A stretch of DNA of 64,000 bases. It comes from Amphiduros pacificus. Taxonomy: Eukaryota > Annelida > Polychaeta > Phyllodocida > Hesionidae. Numbering within the stretch: position 1 is the stretch's first letter; each line of letters starts with the position of its first letter. Below, in pieces: positions 12,780-24,610 of the stretch. The stretch covers positions 3,288,501 through 3,352,500 of the forward strand of contig OX439000.1 of assembly GCA_949316495.1 (NCBI GenBank), in the 5' to 3' direction. The notes beneath the pieces were generated by a model. The model made no database searches. It was not told the DNA's origin and saw only the letters and a program-made list of their open reading frames with translations. The position numbers and the translations under genes were made by a program.

Positions 12780-13646
12780 TTCCCTGGAGAGAGGAAGCCG
12801 ACATTCCAGTCAGCAATGCTGTGCTAATGGCACCCTGGAGAGAGGAAGCCGACATTCCAGTCAGCAATGCTGTGCTAATGGCACCCTGGAGAGAGGAAGC
12901 CGACATTCCAGTCAGCAATGCTGTGCTAATGGCACCCTGGAGAGAGGAAGCCGACATTCCAGTCAGCAATGCTGTGCTAATGGCACCCTGGAGAGAGGAA
13001 GCCGACATTCCAGTCAGCAATGCTGTGCTAATGGCACCCTGGAGAGAGGAAGCCGACATTCCAGTCAGCAATGCTGTGCTAATGGCACCCTGGAGAGAGG
13101 AAGCCGACATTCCAGTCAGCAATGCTGTGCTAATGGCACCCTGGAGAGAGGAAGCCGACATTCCAGTCAGCAATGCTGTGCTAATGGCACCCTGGAGAGA
13201 GGAAGCCGACATTCCAGTCAGCAATGCTGTGCTAATGGCACCCTGGAGAGAGGAAGCCGACATTCCAGTCAGCAATGCTGTGCTAATGGCACCCTGGAGA
13301 GAGGAAGCCGACATTCCAGTCAGCAATGCTGTGCTAATGGCACCCTGGAGAGAGGAAGCCGACATTCCAGTCAGCAATGCTGTGCTAATGGCACCCTGGA
13401 GAGAGGAAGCCGACATTCCAGTCAGCAATGCTGTGCTAATGGCACCCTGGAGAGAGGAAGCCGACATTCTAGTCAGTAATGCTGTGCTAATGGCACCTTG
13501 GAGAGAGGAAGCCGACATTCTAGTCAGCAATGCTGTGCTAATGGCACCCTGGAGAGAGGAAGCCGACATTCCAGTCAGCAATGCTGTGCTAATGGCACCC
13601 TGGAGAGAGGAAGCTGACATTCTAGTCAGCAATGCTGTGCTAATGG
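12780..13646. repeat. 51-bp minisatellite, 17 copies, open on both strands
   Basis: Seventeen 51-bp units, each containing CCTGGAGAGAGGAAGCCGAC and ending CTGTGCTAATGGCA. Because 51 is divisible by three and the unit has no stop in one frame on each strand, the array gives a 358-codon plus frame (PWREEADIPVSNAVLMA repeated) and a 323-codon minus frame (ISTALLTGMSASSLQGA repeated). Copies 1-13 are virtually identical; substitutions gather in the last four. It lies inside a Rab3 intron, and the flanks show no coding character, so I treat it as a minisatellite. Confidence 0.9.
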
Positions 13647-16600
13647 ACATTTCATGCATTGCATATTTATTCTTTTGGCTTCTACAATTTCCACACTTGA
13701 TGAAGAAAGCAGAGAACAATTCAAGTGATTCCTTTTTTCTTCAAGCTTGAGATTTTATATTCCTCCTTCTCAACAAGAGCCATTTATTTTGCTTACATTT
13801 TCCTCTTAAGTACAGGTTTGAGAAAACAGCTAAATTAAATTCATACTTGCATCACCCACTCTCAATTAAGTGATCAAGCGAGACCAGTACTTTGGGAACA
13901 ACAAATAACATTAAGGAGAACAGTGGCTTCCAAAGTTCAAGTAAACTGTGTTTATGTGAATAAAATAAATCAAATGTATGAACACCATTTGACATTATTT
14001 TTGCTTGACTGTGAAGAGTGTCAGATATTCCATAATATAGATCATTAATCAAAATTCCGTCCATTCAAACTAAAAAGAACAATTTTTGCAGTAAAATTAT
14101 TCTTAGGATTTGTCAAATAAACTTGTAAATGGTCTCAATTTCATCATAAAAATCATGGGAAATCATGACAAAAATGACATTATGTTTTCTTCTGAAAAGA
14201 TAAGTTTTGCCTTATTGTTCAGTAATAAGGCCCAATGCAGTATGTTATTGTTAATAATTCAGACATGCCTGAATACCAAACTAAATCTTAATAAGTATAA
14301 CCATCAGTCAACCTCTTCTGAATGGGAATATATACCGTACTTATTTGTACTGGAGTGTACTGGAGGGAGCACTGATGTCATAATGCTAAATTGGCCATCT
14401 ATCAATAAAATAGTGATATTTCTGGTATCCAAGCAACGGTCAAACCTGAAAGTATAGTCCATACCTGTTGCCCCTTAACATTAATCTACTTCACTAATGC
14501 ATTAATACACCTGCCAAGTTCTACCCGCCAGTATGACCCTGATATGAGTCATGTTTCACATTCTTACAACTTTTGATATCATCACTTAGATGTTTCCACT
14601 CGCTTAAAGATACAAACCTTTCATGTAGACAAATTTCTCTCAATGAAGAGCTAATCAAATCATCAATATGAGACCATGACTGAGAGAATTTCATGGAAAG
14701 CTATCTCCACAAATAAACCTGACAATCTATGTGGGAGACCAAACTCATACAGAAATATAAAATAAGAATAAATCTAAGGTCATATCATAATGATCTGAAT
14801 CAGACGATCTGAATCAGACGATCTGAATAAGATAATCAAAGAATCTTCCACAAGAAATATGAAGTTCATTTTCCTCATAGAGTGATTATGCTACTTAATA
14901 GGCAAATGATGTCATTAGGAAGTCTCATCATTGGCATGTGTTCCCCACAGACTAAGTACTAATCAGGTTCATCACATGCAATGATGAAGTATTGGCTGTT
15001 TTTTTTTTAATTAGAGGCATCTTGATCTGATAATGAGGCACTGTTCAGTTTATGTCGCCTGAGCCAGTATCTTAAAATCAAAATAATCCTAACATACCAG
15101 CATATATTTTATATCTTTTATGTTGAGTTCAAATAGATAAAACAATTCATTTTTTGTGTAATAGAGGCAATGAAATGTATGATAATGGGTGCATAAAATT
15201 GGTATCAAATCAAAATCAAAATTGGGAATAAGTCATCTGGTATGACATGATGTATAACAATTCTAGCAAAGCACAGAACAAAAGGTCTGCATCTGTTCTT
15301 TGTTTTCCTAATATGACTCTTTACATAGTCAAATCTATATTGCATAATTATTGGCAGGCCAAACAATCCACATATGGGCTGAGCTATGACTGAAGATTGG
15401 CCATATTGAGTGTGCTCTGCAGCTATTTGTGTGCAGGGCTGTGATTGGTTGGTGGGCTAAGCTTGTGGGGATGTTCCTCTCAGAGGCCTAGCCTTCAGTG
15501 CAGCAGCCGGTCGCCTGTCCTCACCACCCATCATACACTATTTATAGGCACTTAGCAAAATAAAAATAAAAACCTTCCTGAATACTTCACAGTTATAAGC
15601 TGTTAATATTAAACTGCCCTCTAATATTTCAATAGAAATACTGCAGATATGAGAATAGTCAAGAGACCTGATGGCCAGTTTCCCCACATTCTGCTATCAT
15701 CTCAGTTATTAATCCCCAAATGGACCTTTATTCATAACTCAGCTGCCATTCTGCAGTACATGGTCGTAGGACAACTTCTATTTTTGGTTTTTAAATCTGA
15801 ATTATTTCTGAGTAGTTTTTATTTGGTTACAGACTGGGTCTGGGTATCCTCAAATTATCATACAACTGTAATAACTTTGTTGCCACAGATTTAGAAGCGT
15901 CTAATTTTGGCTTACATCAATGGGTTTGTTGAGACATGCCAAAGCTGCATTAACTGCATACAACACTGATGCTTATTGGCTCAACTGTCATCCAATTTGG
16001 CACCATAGCTGACCAGTATGAAGCAGCTATTCTCACCCTCCCCCATACACCACCTCCTTCAGAGAGTTTATCTGACCCTACTCAAGTATTAAGGCGTTTT
16101 ATCGCTGACACCTGGACTCTTTCGGCTTCTGTTGTTTTCCTGTGTTCTTCTCTCAACAATGTTGTTTTGTCGTTTATAACTAACTGCCGTGTGATCTACC
16201 GGGCTGATCTACCATGTGATCTACCGTGTGATCTGCCGGGCTGATCAATACTCTGGCCGTGGGCTAAAAATCCCATCCCTCCTCATGGTAAATCAATAAG
16301 TGCGTCCGAAACATTAAAACTCTTCTATGGAAGCATGCACATTCTTCAGAGCAGAGACTCAATGTAATACCACCAGGAACTCTCCCCTGCATCTCTCATC
16401 CTAACACCGTTACCATGGTGACCATCACATTCAGTTTGACTTCAAGCTTTTCTTCTATTGCATTCCAATTTTGTTTGCTTAAAATTAATCAGCCTCATAA
16501 AAATCCTTCCTGAAGATTTCATAGTTTGAAAGGTCTGACATCTTCAGGTCATACTGGGACAATAAGGACATAATGCTAGAGTGCCAAGACATCTTAGACA

Positions 16601-17730
16601 TACATCATCCAACCCTTCTCAATCATACAAATACCGGTATGTATTTGCAAGAGAGTTCTCCACTATATTCTCATGAAAATTAAAGCAAATCAAAGTCTCG
16701 AGAACAGGCATAGATAATAGGCTAAGCACTTAATCTCCAAAATATTCAAAGTTTTGGAATCTTTTCCTATATTGACATTAAATCTATCATATTTTGCCAA
16801 ATCCAACTAGCAAAAGGGTTTCAAATACTGCCAGAGAAACTTATTTAGATATCAGTATTGTCAATCAATATAATATAAATTTTTGAACCCACTGCTAGCG
16901 CAAAATGCTTTGCACACCAAAACCCAGATCAAAATTTTATATAATTGTAAGATGTTGCTGATGAATCTATTAGTGTTTTTTGTAATGATGATTAAAGCAG
17001 CAAAGTAGACTAAACCTATTTCTGATATAGATCCTTTTCTCCACAATGACCAGGAACCAGCATTGAGGCTGACATGATGAGATAAGTCTGGGCTGACACT
17101 AGGTTTACACAGCTCATTACAGATTCCGGCCCTTGTTTAGATTGTGTGGCGACTCAACTGACTCACGTAGGTACTCCTGCATGCAAGAAGGGGGCAGTTC
17201 TGAAATTCTGGCATCGCATTTACATGTGAGAGGATGCCTGGGAGTTTGAGGGACAAGACCCCTGAGACTGAGCTCATCCACCAGAGCAAGAGGGAAGCCT
17301 ACAGAGGATTATTACCCTGACCAACACTCTCCAATACAACCGCTCACCTTAAACTGCTCATATAATGTGCTCTACATACCAACACAACACCTTGTATTTT
17401 TCATCAGGGGAGATATTTTTATGCCAAGGTTTGATCTATTGACAAATTTAGCATTTTTGCCTGCAACTAGGTATGGCTCGGTGTACTAGGCTCAGAAAGA
17501 CTAGTGGTAAGCATGGGGTTAGGCCGAGGCAATGAATCTCATGTCAGGGGCCGGATAACACAGTCAGGTTATGAATCCTGAGTCAAGGGGCTTGAGTAGA
17601 AGAGTAGAGAGGGCAGGTCTGAATAATTCATAGTGGTGCCGCTAATGATGTACAGTCTCCCTGTGGCAGGACAGGGAGGACCCAGCCTCCCGTCATCTCA
17701 GGCTGGCCTGCTACAGAGAGTACTGCTCCT

Positions 17731-19142
17731 ATACAGGGGGATACAGGGGCTGATACAGGGCCTGATACAGGGGGGATACAGGGGCTGATACAGGGGGGAT
17801 ACAGGGGGGATACAGGGGGATACAGGGGCTGATACAGGGGCTGATACAGGGGCCGATACAGGGGCGGATACAGGGGCTGATACAGGGGCCGATACAGGGG
17901 CCGATACAGGGGCTGATACAGGGGGATACAGGGGCTGATACAGGGGCTGATACAGGGGGATACAGGGGGGATACAGGGGGATACAGGGGCTGATACAGGG
18001 GCTGATACAGGGGGATACAGGGGCTGATACTGGGGCTGATACAGGGGCTGAAACAGGTGGATACAGGGGCTGATACAGGGGCTGATACAGGGGCTGATAC
18101 AGGGGGGATACAGAGGATGATACAGGGGCTGATACAGGGCCTGATACAGGGGCTGATACAGGGGGATACAGGGGCTGATACAGGGGGGATACAGGGGCTG
18201 ATACAGGGGCCGATACAGGGGCTGATAATGGGGGGATACGGGGGCTGATACAGGGGCTGATACAGGGGGGATACAGGGGCTGATACAGGGGCTGATACAG
18301 AGGGACTGATACAGGGGGGATACAGGGGCTGATACAGGGCCTGATACAGGGGGGATACAGGGGCTGATACAGGGGCTGATACAGGGGTTGATACAGAGGA
18401 TACAGGGGTTGATACAGGGGCTGATACAGGGGCTGATACAGGGGCTTATACAGGGGGGATACAGGGGCCGATACAGGAAGGATACAGGGGCTGATACAGA
18501 GGATACAGGGCCTGATACAGGGGGATACAGGGGCTGATACAGGGGCTGATACAGGGGTTGATACAGAGGATACAGGGGTTGATACAGGGGCTGATACAGG
18601 GGCTGATACAGGGGTTGATACAGGGGTTGATACAGGGGCTGATACAGGGGCTGATACAGGGACTGATACAGGGGGGATACAGGGGCTGATACAAGGGACT
18701 GATACAGGGGGATACAGGGGCTGATACAGGGCCTGATACAGGGGGGATACAGGGGCTGATACAGGGGCTGATACAGGGGTTGATACAGAGGATACAGGGC
18801 CTGATACAGGGGGATACAGGGGCTGATACAGGGGCTGATACAGGGGTTGATACAGAGGATACAGGGGTTGATACAGGGGCTGATACAGGGGCTTATACAG
18901 GGGGGATACAGGGGCCGATACAGGAAGGATACAGGGGGATACAGGGGCCGATACAGGGGCTGATACAGGGGATGATACAGGGGGATACAGGGCCTGATAA
19001 AGGGGATGATACAGGGGCTTATACAGGGGTTGATACAGGGGCTGATACAGGGGCCGATACAGGGGGGATACAGGGGCTGATACAGGGGCTGATACAGGGG
19101 CTGATACAGGGGGGATACAGGGGCTGATACAGGGGGATACAG
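17731..19142. repeat. G-rich 12-bp minisatellite, 1.4 kb
   Basis: Tandem GATACAGGGGCT units (12 bp), mixed with 11-bp GATACAGGGGG forms and variants (GGGGTT, GGGGCC, GAGGATACAG). The plus strand has a run of four to six G in almost every unit, so it could form G-quadruplexes. The minus strand, the sense of Rab3, is C-rich. Open frames such as DTGADTG or IQGLIQG are by-products of the repeat. Confidence 0.95.
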
Positions 19143-21114
19143 GCTGTGCTGTCTACATCAATCTTATATAAAGACATATCTCTGATAGATCAAGCACATT
19201 GTAAATAAACATAATTTGTAATTTCAGAAAAAAGCGACTTAACTTTCTGAAAAAAGTCAGGACAGTTCACTTTTATACCACACTTTGTAGATCAAAGAGT
19301 ACAAAAACAAAGAGTTTGATCTTTGGTAACATGAAAGTGTGTTTCTAAATTAAGATTTCCCACCACTAAATGCACTTGTTGAAACAGGTTTGGCGATGGC
19401 AATCAGTCAACAGAGGTAACTTTTCTGGAGGATATAATCAGCATGCACCGAGTAACCAAAGCTGTTGTGTCTGACATTCTCCCCAGAGTCTACCCTCAGT
19501 CCCTGTCTCTGCTGCCATTTCTATTTGTTTTTTTCACAGCCTATTGAGCCTTTAGCATGTCTATTGTTTATATATAAAACATATTAAAACATATTTATCA
19601 ATCTTTTTCGAACACCCATCTTATGGACAAATGATCTCATCCTGGGACAGATGGGGATGTTTACCTCTCTCTAACCATCCAATCCATGTGAAAATTCACG
19701 AATGAAAAAAAAACATAAAAGACCTTTGATCATCAATATATTTCTCATTATATCGGTACTAGCATTTTGGGTAAAATCGTTCAAAATGAAAAAGGGATTC
19801 AAAATTTAAAATGTATATCTAATATTCAATAAAATCAGTTTCTTTTAGATAGTTTGAGGGAATATTTATTGAAAGAAATATATGTGAGGATCAAAAGTTT
19901 TAACGCATAAAATCCAATACTATGGTAAAGCACCAGTCTATATGGGCTGCCTTGTAGCACAGTGTTCTCCCAAAGAAAATACGATCAATACCTTTATTGA
20001 CGTGAAAATAAAATCTTCACATCTGACTGAGCTCTATGCAGTGCACAGTGTAGCCTCTGTTGTTATCACATGGTCTGATGTGAAAATGTTATTTCACAGT
20101 TTATGTACCACCAAAAAACCAGAACCAAATCTTCCATTTAAAGCTTTATGCAACCAACTCCAATCATGGCTATCTAGAGACCCAGCTACCGAGGATAAAG
20201 CCAAGAACCTCTTTATTCTACAATGGCTAAGAGAAGATCAGAGATGCATTATGCTGTATCCGGTGCTCGCTCCGACATTTCTCCACAACCCCAAGGATGG
20301 AAGTGTGAGCAATCTTATATCCAAACATCAAAGTGCATTGAATAACAGACAAAATATAGGCAGTCATAAAGCAATGTGACTCACAGCAACTTGATATGTA
20401 AAACATTTTCATTGATTTATGTGGAAAACAAATTTAACTGCATGTTTTCAAGACACTTTGCTGCCATGTTTGTAGTTTAACACGTCTCTGCCTTTAATCT
20501 TTTATATTCATTGGTTTAATTCCATTCCTCTGCTTTCTTAACATCTAGCTTCTGTCAGAGGTTTTCTTATTGACACCAACCTACCAACACCTTTAACCAT
20601 TCCAAATCGGAAGGGTTCAATCATAGGTTATATCTTTAACCGCAAATCAGAATTTTTCAATAATTGCCTTAATAACCTTATATTACAGCTCATCCAAAAA
20701 TAAATATCCTGATAATTATCTCCTGCTGCTGCAAGCCAACACCAGCATCTGCTTAATTAGGAATTATATTCCAAACTTATGCGCAGAATTTCTACGCTAC
20801 CACACAGTACAGAGAAACTAAGGATAATCATTATTGAGTAAGAGTGAGTCAACAACCAAAAGCAACATTCTACAGAACACTTTTACCCACATGCATAAGT
20901 TGGAGTAAAGCATCTCTCAATTCATGTATAAATGTAACCTCATTGGATGCCATTTTTTGCATAATGAGAGAGATGCAAAACCCAAACCATTAATTGGGAG
21001 AAGACTGGGTATATGACGACAAGAAACTTCTTTTATTTTCTTTTTATTTGAGGAGAAGTAGACTGGGTGTGATGTTAGTGAGTTGACACTGTGGAGTGTT
21101 TGGATGGTACCTAC

Positions 21115-21239
21115 CTAGCTGATCAGCTAATTGCTTTCCCCGTTCAGTTGATACCACTCGCTCATCCTCTAGATCGCATTTGTTCCCCACTAACACAACT
21201 TGTGCATTATCCCATGAATATGTCTTGATTTGTGTGCAC
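21115..21239 (-). CDS. rab3: Rab3 exon 4, canonical version
   Basis: A 125-bp exon after ACCATTTCAG, with donor GTAGGT. It completes the Trp codon left by exon 3 and encodes residues 116-156: [20 protein letters not shown], then [14 protein letters not shown] and KQLADQLG. It contains the G4 motif NKCD that selects guanine, and helix alpha-4. It is close to the Rab3 consensus of other animals ([21 protein letters not shown]), so it is the ancestral-type version. It is the second of two tandem alternatives: 466 bp upstream in transcript order lies the variant exon of identical length and phase. Codons are more A/T-ending than in the variant. Using both copies would put a stop codon inside this exon. 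Confidence 0.97.
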
Positions 21240-21705
21240 CTGAAATGGTAGGAACAAGGTGCACATGGTTACCACTCGCTCTGTACCGGGCATAGTACAC
21301 ACACTCAGACACTGTCTCTCATCCCTGTAAGAGAACACTCATTATTCACTTACCTTGCATGGTTCCCATGGTAACCACAGACAAATGTAACCAATTTGCT
21401 GCACAGGAGATGACATATGAATCCCATTATTATTGGTCGAGGATAAACTTTAGACAATCATGTCTGTCTATCGATGCCACAGATTTCTCCTGACAAGAAG
21501 CGTAATATGCATATTGCCAAAATCAACTGTGCTCCATAAACGGAGATGTTAAAAGAATATCATCAAAAGATTCTATAAGAAAGCAATTTCCTAAATTTGT
21601 GAATAAAGGCAGAATATGGTAATGGTTACATGTATCTTGTTGGGGTTACCATGAGTTACCATGACGACCTTCACCAAGGTTACCCTGTATAGGTGACCAG
21701 CCTAC
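21240..21705 (-). other. Intron between the two alternative Rab3 exon 4 copies
   Basis: 466 bp. It is enriched in GGTTACC/GGTAACC words (near 21267, 21367-21376, 21622, 21644-21664 and 21676), several of which are mutually complementary. It is long enough for ordinary splicing, so exclusion of one exon is unlikely to be steric. Confidence 0.7.
21367..21376 (-). promoter_or_regulatory. Possible RNA pairing element, partner of 21644-21653
   Basis: On the minus (transcript) strand this reads GGTTACCATG, a perfect 10-base complement to CATGGTAACC at 21644-21653 in the same intron. Intronic complementary sites are known to control mutually exclusive exons in other genes. Here the role is inference from position only. 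Confidence 0.2.
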
Positions 21706-21830
21706 CTAGTTGCTCAGCCAGGTCCCTGGCTTGCTGCTCGTCGACCACCCTCTCCGCCTCAGCATCACATTTGTTTCCCACCAGAACCACCTGGGCATTG
21801 TCCCAGGAATACATCTTGATCTGTGAGGCC
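21706..21830 (-). CDS. rab3: Rab3 exon 4, divergent alternative version
   Basis: A 125-bp exon after TACTTTCTAG, with donor GTAGGC, in the same phase as the canonical copy. It encodes [20 protein letters not shown], then [14 protein letters not shown] and RDLAEQLG. It keeps the strand and loop around NKCD intact but changes 13 of 41 residues, ten of them after NKCD in and before helix alpha-4 (for example LEDE to AEAE and STERGK to DEQQAR). Many silent differences separate the copies, and no stop or frame damage is present, so both look selected as coding. The copy is visibly more GC-rich than its partner. Splicing it together with the other copy would shift the frame, so transcripts should carry one or the other. 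Confidence 0.93.
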
Positions 21831-22098
21831 CTAGAAAGTAAGCATGCCAAAAACATTGAAGAGGTCCTTGTCTGGCTAGTCTCCATCACCCTTTTTTGAA
21901 CCACCACCTGAAATGCCATATAAAAAACCAGCAATACCAACCTACATAAGCTGCAACAAATATAAATTAAAAAATACCAATGCTTTGTTGTCAGGACACA
22001 TTTATTGCCAACCTTTTTTTTTATATAAATGTGCCATTTTTGTCTTCGCTCATATTGCTTGTCTGCTGGAGTGTTGAAGGGGAGATCTTGTTCTCATA

Positions 22099-22278
22099 AT
22101 GGCACCTTCTGAAGGCTGCCTCAAGCAATACACGTTTACAGACCTTCTCAAACTCATGATAAAAAAGTCTGGTCTTCCAAGACCTGAGGTTCCTATTTTC
22201 TGGTCAAAGCATCTTAACTTCAATAAGATGCGGATCTTTTTAAATCCTTGTGGTATCAAGGTCATCACCAAAGAATAG
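22099..22278 (+). CDS. Small unrecognised open frame, possibly a decayed fragment
   Basis: An ATG-started frame of 59 codons antisense to Rab3, with balanced composition (MAPSEGCLKQYTFTDLLKLM at the start, GLPRPEVPIFW later). It stands out from the AT-rich intron. Further stretches with similar composition follow up to about 22860 in changing frames. I recognise no domain. It may be a remnant of a transposon or retrocopy, or chance. Confidence 0.2.
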   Translation: MAPSEGCLKQYTFTDLLKLMIKKSGLPRPEVPIFWSKHLNFNKMRIFLNPCGIKVITKE

Positions 22279-23415
22279 CTTCAAATCTGACTCTGCCTTT
22301 GCTACCAGCAGCCAAAAAGGTCATTACCATCAAATGTTTGCAAATCTTGCAGACACAAGTCTTTGGCACCAGACTTTATCCCGAAAGGTCAACATGTATA
22401 TCCTTTCTTTAATCATCTCATCATGTCATGTTTGGTTTGGATTTATGTGGAAATTCTAGCCAAAACGATTTTTGTTCAAAACAATTCCTCAGAATCAATA
22501 AGACTGTCTGCCAAAACTCGCAAATCATATCTTTAATCTGAAAATAGCAATTGTTTCTATTTTTATAACATTTCTTGTGATAAATGTGCATAGCGCCAAT
22601 ATTGGTTTTGCGAGGGTCATAATAATGAGCCGCTGTTTTTCTGCTACATTTACAAATGTTCATTCTGTCTGTGTTTCTCCATTTATCCTCACGAGTCCTT
22701 GTGAAGCTCGAAAACATCACATTGTGCCTCCATTCAAGCACACATGTCCTCTCCATAAAAACAAGCCTTCAGCGAGAACAACACTTCCTGTGTGGTAAAA
22801 GCTCAGCTGACAAACCTTGCTCTCACCGGAACTCGCACTGATCTCCTGCAATGTTTTATTCACACAAACGGTCGGCAATACTTCAACGATCTGAATTTAC
22901 GTGTTGATTTTTGTTTTTTTAATGATACAAGTGTACATGGAAGCTATGATAGTCTTGAAACATTATAACTTTGTATGCAAACAAGTTATTGAATACATTT
23001 TTATTTTTTAAATGAAATATCACAATTTCATCAAATACTTCAATAAATCAAAGGATAAGAATTGACATGTCAAAATTCAGTAAAAAAAATCAGTTTTGTT
23101 GTTGTTGAAAACATTTAACTAGCTGATTTTGACTAAGCAGTCGGAGACCAAGTGCCTCAAAGTGCCACTTAGTTCCCGGACAATATCAATTTCTATTAAA
23201 AAAGCAAATGAAGAAGTGATCCATTTATTTGGATTGCACAATTTAGTGAACGGTAGATTAACATTTGTCAGGGCAGGAAAGAAAGTGATAGATATCTTGC
23301 AACAGTACTTGAGCGTTCATATATCACAGCGGCCTGTGACTGTGTAAATACGCAGCGGCTCCAGTCTCTCATGTCTCCTCTACTCCTAAACCAGTCATTT
23401 GTCTTATTCTCAAGC

Positions 23416-24610
23416 TGGGCAAACTCGGCAGGCTATACTAACCCACTCTGTGTCATGGCAAACTCTGTAGGCTATACTAACCGACTCTGTCATGGCAAAC
23501 TCTGCAGGCTATACTAACCCACTCTGTCATGGCAAACTCTGCAGGCTATACTAACCCACTCTGTGTCATGGCAAACTCTGCAGGCTATACTAACCCACTC
23601 TGTGTCGTGGCAAACTCTGCAGGCTATACTAACCCACTCTGTCATGGCAAACTCTGCAGGCTATACTAACCCACTCTGTGTCATGGCAAACTCTGCAGGC
23701 TATACTAACCCACTCTGTGTCATGGCAAACTCTGCAGGCTATACTAACCCACTCTGTGTCATGGCAAACTCTGCAGGCTATACTAGCCCACTCTGTCATG
23801 GCAAACTCTACAGGCTATACTAACCCACTCTGTGTCATGGCAAACTCTGCAGGCTATACTAACCCACTCTGTGTCGTGGCAAACTCTGCAGGCTATACTA
23901 ACCCACTCTGTCATGGCAAACTCTGCAGGCTATACTAACCCACTCTGTGTCATGGCAAACTCTGCAGGCTATACTAGCCAACTCTGTCATGGCAAACTCT
24001 GCAGGCTATACTAACCCACTCTGTGTCGTGGCAAACTCTGCAGGCTATACTAACCCACTCTGTCATGGCAAACTCTGCAGGCTATACTAACCCACTCTGT
24101 GTCATGGCAAACTCTGCAGGCTATACTAGCCCACTCTGTCATGGCAAACTCTGTAGGCTATACTAACCCACTCTGTGTCATGACAAACTCTGCAGGCTAT
24201 ACTAACCCACTCTGTCATGGCAAACTCTGCAGGCTATACTAACCCACTCTGTGTCATGGCAAACTCTGCAGACTATACTAACCCACTCTGTGTCATGGCA
24301 AACTCTGCAGGCTATACTAACCCACTCTGTATCATGGCAAACTCTGCAGGCTATACTAACCCACTTTGTGTCATGGCAAACTCTGCAGGCTATACTAACC
24401 CACTTTGTGTCATGGCAAACTCTGTAGGCTATACTAACCCACTTTGTGTCATGGCAAACTCTGCAGGCTATACTAACCCACTCTGTGTCATGGCAAACTC
24501 TGCAGGCTATACTAACCCACTCTGTGTCATGGCAAACTCTGCAGACTATATTAACCCACTCTGTGTCATGGCAAACTCTGCAGGCTATACTAACCCACTC
24601 TGTGTCATCG
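23416..24610. repeat. 39/37-bp minisatellite, about 31 copies
   Basis: The unit contains CATGGCAAACTCTGCAGGCT followed by ATACTAACCCACTCTGTGT. Long (39-bp) copies end CTGTGTCATGG and short (37-bp) copies lack one GT. The left half mixes both lengths and the right half (after about 24215) is nearly all 39 bp, so the plus-strand frame MANSAGYTNPLCV stays open there. This is a repeat effect, not a gene. Confidence 0.95.

Larger units (their letters stand above)
9861..21114 (-). other. Rab3 intron between exon 4 and exon 5 (11.3 kb)
   Basis: A long intron with tandem arrays of 34, 74, 51 and 12 bp and an (AT)n tract, listed separately. Between the arrays the DNA is AT-rich and I see no exon. A 145-codon plus-strand open frame at 19942-20379 has no recognisable similarity and is not called as a gene. 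Confidence 0.8.

Noticed and set aside
12674-13750. 358-codon plus-strand frame and its 323-codon antisense partner as repeat-protein genes
   Set aside because: Both are by-products of a 51-bp stop-free tandem unit within an intron. The flanking codons are AT-derived and no splice or promoter context supports them.
7620-15540. Apparent shared element between about 7620-7760 and 15360-15510 (ATTGGTTGG... CCTCTC)
   Set aside because: Only short patches match, with no defined ends; likely chance or too decayed to support.
19942-20379. 145-codon plus-strand open frame
   Set aside because: No recognisable domain or motif, no signal peptide and no splice context; it is antisense in a Rab3 intron. 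Length alone is not enough.
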